This document shows, in pieces, positions 1-5,556 of a stretch of DNA of 9,357 bases (positions within the stretch are counted from its first letter, which is position 1; each line of letters opens with the position of its first letter). The notes under the pieces are model-generated. The model was not told where the DNA came from. It worked only from the letters and a program-made list of their open reading frames with translations, and did not search any database. The stretch comes from Candidatus Methanogaster sp. UBA203 (GTDB lineage: Archaea; Halobacteriota; Methanosarcinia; Methanosarcinales; Methanogasteraceae). Made by a program: the position numbers and the translations under genes. The stretch spans positions 24,391 through 33,747 of the forward strand of contig DASC01000051.1 of assembly GCA_002503595.1 (NCBI GenBank), given 5' to 3'.

Positions 1-597
1 CTCATCGACTACATCCTCGTTGTCTGCACAGACATTGACCGTAACAGTCGTGCCGCATGGGCAGTTGAACGGATCAATGGTAACAGTGCTGCTATGACTC
101 ACACCTGCTGCCAGTGCTCCAACCGGATCGTTAGCAACATGAGTACCGTCCACATAGATGCATGTCGTGCTCGCACCTGCATCGCCTTTACCATTGTTCG
201 CGACCGTGTAGGTCACCGTGAACACACTGCCAACAAGCGTCTCGGATTTCTCGGTGATCATGAGGTCTGGCTTGGAGCATGGCGGGCAGTCGAAGGTGTT
301 CTCAAGGCAGTTGTTCGTCTCATTGGACTCATCGACGACGTTATCCATGTCAGCGCAGACTGTGACCGTAACGGTCGTTCCACATGGGCAGTTGAACGGA
401 CCGGCTGTGCCTGTGTGGCTCTCACCTGCTGCCAGTGTTCCAACTGAGTCTGTCAGTGTGATTGTTCCGTCTGTGATGCTGGTCGTACTCACACCTGCAC
501 CGACGCTATCCTGGTTCTTCACCGTGTAGGTCACGGTGAACTGACCGGTAACAGGATCAAGCGTCTCGTACTTGCCGGTGATCACGAGGTCTGGTTT
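1..597 (-). repeat. Two tandem CARDB repeats in gene A, period 327 bp
   Basis: Residues 402-508 and 509-600 align with a shift of 109 residues. KPDL, FTVTYTV, LAAG, PFNCPCGTTVTV and VVDE recur in the same order, and the underlying DNA is also similar. Each unit has extra cysteines (NCPCG in both, DCPPC between them) that could tie neighbouring units by disulfides; that is inference. The second copy is interrupted by the window edge right after VVDE, where copy one continues SNETNNC, so at least a little more of this repeat lies outside. Confidence 0.85.
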
Positions 598-1800
598 TTC
601 TGGTTGGGAGCATGGGTACGTGCAGCCTGTGGTGCCATCATCATTCCAGTTGGATGGCTTGTCGCATGTGTTCTCATCGCCGTGGTTTCCGACCTTGCCA
701 GATTGCATGTATATATCATAACCCTCATTGTCGCAGACTGTGTTGCTGGTCAGGTTGTTATACGTTCCACCCTCTGTGGTGTCCGATCTATCGATTATGA
801 TCCCGTCACCTCTGGAGCCATCACCTACTGCCGTGCAGTTCTTAGATCCTGTTACTTCGTTATTGTAGACAGTACAATTCTGCCCACCCACGAACATTCC
901 GGGTCCGTAGTTATCCCATACCTCGTTATTCGACACAGTCCACCAGTTTGTGTTTTTGCACTGCATTCTGATACCACCAGGGAATGATATATGTGCCCCT
1001 GGGGCAGCGTTCTCATACACATCATTGTTGTCGATGCGGTTGTACTTGCTGCCGGCTTTTGAGTATATGCCTGCCAGAGCATTCCTACAGATCTCGCAGT
1101 TTGTCACATTATTGTAACAAGACATAGAGTATAGTCTAATTCCAGCGCCGGGTGAATCGCACGATGACTGAAGCGTTGCGGTTGTATTATACACCCTGCA
1201 GTTATCTATCGTGCTGTTCCAGACGTTCTGCTGGAAATGAATTCCGTATCCGCTGCTTAGTTCCGCAGTATTAGCACCGTTATCATGTACCGTGCAGTTA
1301 TATATCGTGTTGTTCTCGACCTTGGTAGCATACGGTCCTGTTGATGTACCCTGGATGCATATCCCTTCCTGAAAGCCTGATATGTCCAGATTTTTGATGA
1401 CCACGTTGTGGTATCCTCTATGCAGGCCCCAATCGTAGTTAAGAATCCCGTATGACCAAGCAGCATCACTTCCGGTTATCCCGAAGTTGTTCCCATCGAT
1501 AGTGATGCCATCAGCTCCTATGAATAGACCAGAACCACTACCACTCATGCTTCCGTTGAGCGTGCAACTCTTCATTACTGTATCTCCGAAGAAGTAGGCG
1601 TCGCCTAAGCCATCGTCAGCAACGCATGCATAGTCTGCGCTCGCGCTTCCTGCCGCCACCAGTAGTACGATTCCTGCCAGTGTCAGCGTTGTTATACCAG
1701 ACGAGAGCCTTCTCGCTTCTGGTAGTCGTCTCGTAATCGATACCAGCATCATAGCCAGCATCGCAATCATGCCCATCCGGGCTTTCTTTAATTCTTTCAT
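1..1800 (-). CDS. Exported beta-helix protein with CARDB repeats (gene A), C-terminus cut off
   Basis: This is an open frame of exactly 600 codons from the ATG at 1800 to the window edge, with no stop reached. Residues 1-55 are an unusual export signal: hydrophobic segment 11-22, basic linker 23-34 (TRRLPEARR), second hydrophobic segment 36-50, then an A-x-A site ending at residue 55. Residues 70-396 form a parallel beta-helix with repeated N-N-x-V/I, G-I and NCT turns. It ends in a cysteine-rich cap (GDENTC at 374-379, then GC-x-Y-x-C at 392-397). From 402 come two CARDB-type beta-sandwich repeats, the second incomplete. They carry KPDL starts and CPCG motifs, and the first ends ESNETNN. The start is fixed by AGGAGGT at 1806-1812 and by identity with the start of gene B. 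Family knowledge suggests a secreted or cell-surface adhesin-like protein; no enzymatic residues are recognisable. Whether it ends in a membrane anchor or sorting tail lies outside the window. Confidence 0.9.
   Translation of the reverse strand, partial: MKELKKARMGMIAMLAMMLVSITRRLPEARRLSSGITTLTLAGIVLLVAAGSASADYACVADDGLGDAYFFGDTVMKSCTLNGSMSGSGSGLFIGADGITIDGNNFGITGSDAAWSYGILNYDWGLHRGYHNVVIKNLDISGFQEGICIQGTSTGPYATKVENNTIYNCTVHDNGANTAELSSGYGIHFQQNVWNSTIDNCRVYNTTATLQSSCDSPGAGIRLYSMSCYNNVTNCEICRNALAGIYSKAGSKYNRIDNNDVYENAAPGAHISFPGGIRMQCKNTNWWTVSNNEVWDNYGPGMFVGGQNCTVYNNEVTGSKNCTAVGDGSRGDGIIIDRSDTTEGGTYNNLTSNTVCDNEGYDIYMQSGKVGNHGDENTCDKPSNWNDDGTTGCTYPCSQPEKPDLVITGKYETLDPVTGQFTVTYTVKNQDSVGAGVSTTSITDGTITLTDSVGTLAAGESHTGTAGPFNCPCGTTVTVTVCADMDNVVDESNETNNCLENTFDCPPCSKPDLMITEKSETLVGSVFTVTYTVANNGKGDAGASTTCIYVDGTHVANDPVGALAAGVSHSSTVTIDPFNCPCGTTVTVNVCADNEDVVDE
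1202..1441 (-). repeat. Near-identical tract shared with gene B (copy in A)
   Basis: These 240 bases match 4502-4741 with a single mismatch (position 1372 against 4672). Immediately outside, the two genes differ at about 10 of 61 bases on one side and at 4 of the next 60, then heavily, on the other. The tract encodes roughly residues 120-200 of the beta-helix. The sharp edges point to recent gene conversion rather than uniform descent. Confidence 0.85.
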
Positions 1801-1805
1801 TCTAT

Positions 1806-1812
1806 ACCTCCT
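1806..1812 (-). promoter_or_regulatory. Shine-Dalgarno site of gene A
   Basis: AGGAGGT read on the minus strand lies a few bases before the ATG at 1800, leaving five to six bases between the core GGAGG and the start. The same site and spacing occur before gene B, which confirms the start of both. Confidence 0.85.
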
Positions 1813-1870
1813 TGGGTATTGTTTTGTTCTTCTGACATGCGCATGGGGGCGCACACAGAACGTCGTTCAG

Positions 1871-1898
1871 ATCGATCCGGCATCTCATCCGGATCGAT
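1871..1898 (-). promoter_or_regulatory. Strong hairpin in the leader of gene A
   Basis: ATCGATCCGG at 1871-1880 pairs perfectly with CCGGATCGAT at 1889-1898 around an 8-base loop. It lies in the presumed untranslated leader, about 70 nt before the ATG. No T-run follows in either direction, so it is not an ordinary terminator. The leader of gene B has a related GGATCGATCC palindrome in the equivalent place. It could be an RNA element or a DNA-binding site; the sequence does not decide. Confidence 0.6.
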
Positions 1899-2010
1899 TC
1901 ACCTCCACGGTAGGTACATGCCACCGGCTCAATCATACACACAATGCCGGGGCTTGATCCGTTCGATAGTTCGCATCGAGACTGTGAATCCCGTGCAATG
2001 CACCTATGAC

Positions 2011-2038
2011 GTTAGGTACAGATATACCATGCCCTAAC
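2011..2038 (-). promoter_or_regulatory. Probable core promoter of gene A, TATA box inside an inverted repeat
   Basis: Read on the minus strand, GGTATATC (2028-2021) is the best TATA-like box upstream of gene A. It lies between GTTAGG (minus, 2038-2033) and CCTAAC (minus, 2016-2011), a perfect inverted pair of 6-base half-sites. An archaeal start site about 25 nt downstream would fall near position 2000 and give a leader of about 200 nt. The same arrangement with a weaker box recurs before gene B. A protein bound to the two half-sites would straddle the TATA box, as expected of a repressor. Start site and regulator are inferred. Confidence 0.5.
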
Positions 2039-2137
2039 GATGTTTGGTTTTTGGTAAAAAACCTAAAAAAGTTAGGTTTCCAGAAAAATCTCTCTGTAAA
2101 AGTTCGGTTAAATCTGAAAACCCGAAGTATGTCAGGT
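2011..2137 (-). repeat. Array of five ACCTAA-type hexamers upstream of gene A
   Basis: On the minus strand, the hexamers ACCTGA, ACCGAA, ACCTAA, ACCAAA and ACCTAA occur with starts separated by 29, 31, 29 and 31 bp. Most intervals contain T-rich tracts, and several contain the inverted half-site TTAGG or GTTAGG. The array before gene B has exactly the same intervals although many intervening bases differ. That points to selection on spacing near three helical turns, so to regularly phased protein-binding sites. Confidence 0.7.
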
Positions 2138-2206
2138 CATCAAAAAAATCCTGCGGGAACTATTATTTATGGGATTGAAAATAAAAATTACTAAACAGAG
2201 CAAACT

Positions 2207-2239
2207 AAAAAATGAAAGAGGGAGTTTAAAAACCCCTCT
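2207..2239 (-). terminator. Intrinsic terminator after gene B
   Basis: On the minus strand, AGAGGG (2239-2234) and CCCTCT (2222-2217) form a 6-bp stem. An inner GTTT/AAAC extension is possible. A T-rich stretch with six consecutive T (2212-2207) follows. It lies about 36 nt after the stop of gene B. The GAGGG/CCCTC core is the same as in the terminator after gene D. Confidence 0.6.
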
Positions 2240-2274
2240 ATTCAACTTCCTTCTTCCAACCGCGTTTGTTCTTC

Positions 2275-5091
2275 TCACCCTTGACTCACGGTTCCATCCT
2301 GACCCACAAAGTAGACCTCATCACCGATCGTGATCTTCCAGTCTGGGTAATATGGACTTGCATCCCTGTAAACAATCTCGATGGTTGGTTTCGACTTCAG
2401 AGAGTGGAGACCATCTTTATCGGTTATGTCCATCTCAATGAGTGCGAGCTTTAATGCCTCTGTCTTTGAGACCGGCAGATACCTCACAGGATCAGCGACC
2501 CACGAAGCTTCCTTGAAGCTACCGTCTTCGCCGTCAACGAGCACAACGACGAGCGTCTTCTCAACTTTGATCGGCTCGATTGGTGTCGGTTCGGTGAGGA
2601 CATTTTCATCCACATGCTCGAGCTCCTTGAGACTGCTTATTCCGGACTTTTCGATCCCAGCAGGCACCTTCTTGACCGGCAATATTTCCACTACACGCGT
2701 GTTGAACGGCACAAGATAGTAGTCGCCAGCTTCAGCCGCAACAAACACAGGATCGCCTGCAGTGGTCTTTGCAAAGATATCTGCAAATTCCGCATCATAC
2801 GGTAGGAGTTCCTCGGTCACGCCGTCGATTGCAGCCCTGATGATCTTGAGCATTTCCTCGTCCTTGACAGCCATCTCGAGCACCGGTTGCTTGGTGTCGT
2901 AGACCGCGAGTGTCTCATCAGTCAGCGCCGATCTTATCACATCAACAAGTCTTGGCTTTGGCTTGGCTAACGTCACCTCGACAGTGTCATCCTCTGGCGG
3001 CTCGCATACTGCGACATACTTATCATAATATGTGTCAGTAGGGTCGACATCGGATTTGTTGAGCTTCAGGTGGTACGTGCTCTTCCACTGTTCCACAGAC
3101 TTGTAGGTGTTCTCGCCGATACCTCCCGGACCTTCCAGCATTTCATTGTACGGGTCGTTCATCCAGAATCCGTAAATAGTGTAGCTGCCCTGTGTGAAGG
3201 TTGGCTTCACATCCGTGTGTATCCCCCTGACCGCCATCCAGTTGGAGTAGTTTCCATAAACTGGCGCTGCCCCGGGACCCAAATAATGCCACTTGCACAT
3301 ATAGTGGAGCACATCGTCAATATCGCCGTAGCTCCCGATACCGTAGTTAGCAACGTATGGAAGACCATTGTAGGCGTGGAGATACTTGTTCAATGTATAC
3401 TTCATACCTCTTGGGTCAACACATTGAAGGTCTGCGTTGCAGCCCTGATTGTATCCGATTCCTGTTTCGTTAAGCTCAGTCTGGTCCGGCACATCTGGCG
3501 GGTCTCTGTAATGGTCGATCAACATCTCCATCACAGCAGGTCCACTCCAGTTCGACTCTTCCCATGTGCGGTATGGAAAGGTCAGGTAGTTCCTGCAGAA
3601 GTGGTTCAGCGTGAGGTCTTCAGTGAATCCTCCGGCGGTGATCTCGCCTGATGTAACGTCGTGATCCGTGACATTGCAGGCACGCTCATTACTGCTGATA
3701 TTATCGCATGCGTGGATGTGGAGGGTTTCACCTGCTCGAATGTCCGCGAACCCGGCTGCTGTGGGATCCCACTCGCCTTTTAAGAGAAGCGAATAGTTGT
3801 CGTTGGTTGTATCTATATTGGCATCCCATTTATTATCGGTCTCCAGGTTGGTTATGTCAACCGCGAGCCCATCATTCACTGGAGAGCAGCGTCCCTCGAC
3901 TGTGAAGCAACGATATGTGCATTCTCCAGCGCCTGCTCCGGTGTCACCATAATTCGATGTTGTGTAGCAGGTATTGTCGTCGCCGGTATTTCCGGGTTTG
4001 CCGGGTTGCACTATTATATCATAGCCCTCATTATCGCAAACCATGTTTGCGGTCAGAGTGTTATATCTCCCACCCTCTGTGGTGTCCGATCTATCGATTA
4101 TGATTCCATCACCTCTGGATCCATCACCTCCCGGTGTGCAGTTCTTGGAACCTGTTACTTCGTTCTTGTAGAGAATACAGTTCTGTCCACCCACGAATAT
4201 TCCAGGTCCGTAGTTATCCCATACCTCGTTATTCGTCACATTCCACCAGTTTGTATTTTTGCACTGCATTCTGATACCACCGGGGAATGAATTACCTGAC
4301 ACGACAGCGTTCTCATACACATCATTGTTGTCGATGTAGTTGTACTTGGAGCCAGCCTTTGAGTATATACCTGCCAGATCGTTCTTGTAGACCTCACAAT
4401 TTGTCACGTCATTGTAACAAGATTTGGAGTATAGTCTAATTCCAGCGCCAGGTGAATCGCACGATGACTGAAGCTGTACGTGTGTATCGTACACTCTGCA
4501 ATTATCTATCGTGCTGTTCCAGACGTTCTGCTGGAAATGAATTCCGTATCCGCTGCTTAGTTCCGCAGTATTAGCACCGTTATCATGTACCGTGCAGTTA
4601 TATATCGTGTTGTTCTCGACCTTGGTAGCATACGGTCCTGTTGATGTACCCTGGATGCATATCCCTTCCTGGAAGCCTGATATGTCCAGATTTTTGATGA
4701 CCACGTTGTGGTATCCTCTATGCAGGCCCCAATCGTAGTTATGAATCCCGTATGACCATGCAGCATTACTTCCGGTTATCCCGAAGTTGTTTCCATCGAT
4801 AGTGATGCCGTCAGCCCCCACGATCAGACCGCTTCCAGTGCAGACCATCGTGTCATTGAGTATGCAACTCTCGTTCACCGTGTCTCCGGGTCCAAACTCA
4901 TAGTTATCGCCAATGCATGCGCCGTTAGCGCTCACGCTTCCTGCCGCCACCAGCAGTATAATTCCTGCCAGCGCCAGCGTTGTTATACCAGACGAGAATC
5001 TTCTCGCTTCTGGTAGTCGTCTCGTAATCGATACCAGCATCAGTGCCAGTACCGCGATTATGCCCATCCGGGCTTTTTCAATTCCTTTCAT
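2275..5091 (-). CDS. Exported beta-helix protein with degenerate C39-peptidase-like domain (gene B)
   Basis: The gene encodes 938 residues. I start it at the ATG at 5091 because GGGAGGT at 5097-5103 lies before it and the first residues match gene A; a GTG further up at 5127 is in frame but has no site. Residues 1-55 are the two-segment signal, with cleavage likely after VSA at 55. The beta-helix spans about 69-395 and ends in the cysteine cap. A small beta-rich linker domain spans about 396-500. Residues 500-690 resemble papain-like C39 peptidases: SNWSGPAVMEML matches the usual CGPA block, NWMAVRGI the HW block and NDPYN the final Asp block. The catalytic Cys is Ser516 and the His is Asn617; Asp646 remains. 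The upstream Gln is not recognisable. It is therefore probably a binding domain, not a protease. Residues 874-938 look PepSY-like (TEALKLAL, then a WKITIGDEVYFV strand pair). There is no C-terminal anchor, so it is probably released or held non-covalently. Confidence 0.9.
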   Translation of the reverse strand: MKGIEKARMGIIAVLALMLVSITRRLPEARRFSSGITTLALAGIILLVAAGSVSANGACIGDNYEFGPGDTVNESCILNDTMVCTGSGLIVGADGITIDGNNFGITGSNAAWSYGIHNYDWGLHRGYHNVVIKNLDISGFQEGICIQGTSTGPYATKVENNTIYNCTVHDNGANTAELSSGYGIHFQQNVWNSTIDNCRVYDTHVQLQSSCDSPGAGIRLYSKSCYNDVTNCEVYKNDLAGIYSKAGSKYNYIDNNDVYENAVVSGNSFPGGIRMQCKNTNWWNVTNNEVWDNYGPGIFVGGQNCILYKNEVTGSKNCTPGGDGSRGDGIIIDRSDTTEGGRYNTLTANMVCDNEGYDIIVQPGKPGNTGDDNTCYTTSNYGDTGAGAGECTYRCFTVEGRCSPVNDGLAVDITNLETDNKWDANIDTTNDNYSLLLKGEWDPTAAGFADIRAGETLHIHACDNISSNERACNVTDHDVTSGEITAGGFTEDLTLNHFCRNYLTFPYRTWEESNWSGPAVMEMLIDHYRDPPDVPDQTELNETGIGYNQGCNADLQCVDPRGMKYTLNKYLHAYNGLPYVANYGIGSYGDIDDVLHYMCKWHYLGPGAAPVYGNYSNWMAVRGIHTDVKPTFTQGSYTIYGFWMNDPYNEMLEGPGGIGENTYKSVEQWKSTYHLKLNKSDVDPTDTYYDKYVAVCEPPEDDTVEVTLAKPKPRLVDVIRSALTDETLAVYDTKQPVLEMAVKDEEMLKIIRAAIDGVTEELLPYDAEFADIFAKTTAGDPVFVAAEAGDYYLVPFNTRVVEILPVKKVPAGIEKSGISSLKELEHVDENVLTEPTPIEPIKVEKTLVVVLVDGEDGSFKEASWVADPVRYLPVSKTEALKLALIEMDITDKDGLHSLKSKPTIEIVYRDASPYYPDWKITIGDEVYFVGQDGTVSQG
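4502..4741 (-). repeat. Near-identical tract shared with gene A (copy in B)
   Basis: Partner of 1202-1441, with one mismatch in 240 bases. Gene D is clearly different over the same stretch (about 30 differences by eye), so the likeness is specific to A and B and not due to constraint on the whole family. Confidence 0.85.
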
Positions 5092-5096
5092 TCCAT

Positions 5097-5103
5097 ACCT
5101 CCC
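5097..5103 (-). promoter_or_regulatory. Shine-Dalgarno site of gene B
   Basis: GGGAGGT on the minus strand precedes the ATG at 5091 by the same distance as in gene A. This decides the start against the in-frame GTG at 5127, which would add 12 residues without counterpart in the paralogue. Confidence 0.85.
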
Positions 5104-5174
5104 TTGGTATCGTTTGTTCCCTACCACTCGGCGGGGGGTGGTCTCGGGTCAGGGTGTTCACATCACGACCGTCT

Positions 5175-5256
5175 GGATCGATCCGCACCTCCCAACGCGC
5201 CGATTCAATTCCACAGAGTTGTGATGTGGTTCAATCCGTTCGCTTTACCTCTGTGG
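5175..5256 (-). promoter_or_regulatory. Structured leader of gene B
   Basis: The presumed untranslated leader holds a perfect 10-base palindrome GGATCGATCC (5175-5184) and an 8-bp inverted repeat, CCACAGAG (5211-5218) with CTCTGTGG (5249-5256), around a 30-base loop. The palindrome corresponds in position and sequence to the hairpin in the leader of gene A; the 8-bp stem is particular to B. Function unknown; candidates are mRNA stability, translational control or protein binding. Confidence 0.5.
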
Positions 5257-5297
5257 CTTGCAGCGAGACCGTATATCTCGTGCAACTCCTCTATGAT

Positions 5298-5324
5298 GTT
5301 AGGTATGAATAAACCATTCCCTAC
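5298..5324 (-). promoter_or_regulatory. Probable core promoter of gene B
   Basis: Minus-strand GGTTTATT (5315-5308) takes the place of the TATA-like box of gene A. It is flanked by GTAGGG (5324-5319) and CCTAAC (5303-5298), an imperfect version of the inverted half-sites. A start site near 5285 would give a leader of about 195 nt. The box is weak taken alone; the support is its conserved position between the two gaps. Confidence 0.45.
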
Positions 5325-5428
5325 AAATGTTTGGTTTTGGATTAAAATACTAATAAAAGTAGGTTTACAGAAAAATCGCTCTGTAAAAGTTAGGTTAAAT
5401 CCGAAAACCCTAAATATATTAGGTTAGG
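5298..5428 (-). repeat. Array of five ACCTAA-type hexamers upstream of gene B
   Basis: On the minus strand, the hexamers ACCTAA, ACCTAA, ACCTAC, ACCAAA and ACCTAA start 29, 31, 29 and 31 bp apart, exactly as upstream of gene A. An extra CCTAA copy directly abuts the promoter-distal one (5424-5428). Within one 25-base spacer, TACAGA and TCTGTA form a perfect 6-bp inverted repeat; its counterpart before gene A keeps only CAGA/TCTG. The array lies just upstream of and across the presumed TATA box. Confidence 0.7.
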
Positions 5429-5429
5429 C

Positions 5430-5451
5430 AAAAAAAGTTCTGCTGGAACTT
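5430..5451 (-). terminator. Probable intrinsic terminator for gene C
   Basis: On the minus strand, AAGTTC (5451-5446) and GAACTT (5440-5435) form a 6-bp stem with loop CAGCA, and the T-run continues to 5430. It lies about 105 nt after the stop of gene C and immediately before the hexamer array of gene B, so it would separate the two transcripts. The equivalent spot before gene A (2141-2160) has a decayed version that keeps the seven T but only a 3-bp stem. Confidence 0.55.
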
Positions 5452-5556
5452 CAAAAACCATGGCAGCATTTCAGCATCCGCGATCCTTACCTGTGATATC
5501 GTCCATGCACCCGATGTACGCGTTTCCTGTCAGTAAAACAAGCAAAGTCCGGAGAT
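5452..5556. other. Remaining spacer after gene C
   Basis: About 105 bases between the stop of gene C and the hairpin. I find no frame with a ribosome site and no clear repeat or second terminator here. It is presumably 3' untranslated sequence. Confidence 0.5.

Noticed and set aside
2011..2137. CRISPR array
   Set aside because: Only the hexamer recurs, with imperfect copies, and the bases between are homologous in both gaps rather than unique spacers.
1801..2160. Mobile element or terminal repeats, since the gap resembles 5092-5452
   Set aside because: There is no transposase and there are no target-site duplications. The likeness continues into the neighbouring genes, so it comes from duplication of promoter plus gene.
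2240..2274. Frameshifted continuation of gene B past its stop
   Set aside because: The alternative frame adds only some 15 basic residues before a stop and a terminator hairpin follows; there is no lost anchor or domain.
3070..3651. 193-codon open frame on the plus strand
   Set aside because: It lies antisense to the C39-like part of gene B, has no ribosome site and reads as low-complexity shadow sequence. The other plus-strand frames are of the same kind.
5092..5127. Start of gene B at 5127
   Set aside because: The codon is GTG without a ribosome site; the ATG at 5091 has GGGAGGT and matches the start of gene A.
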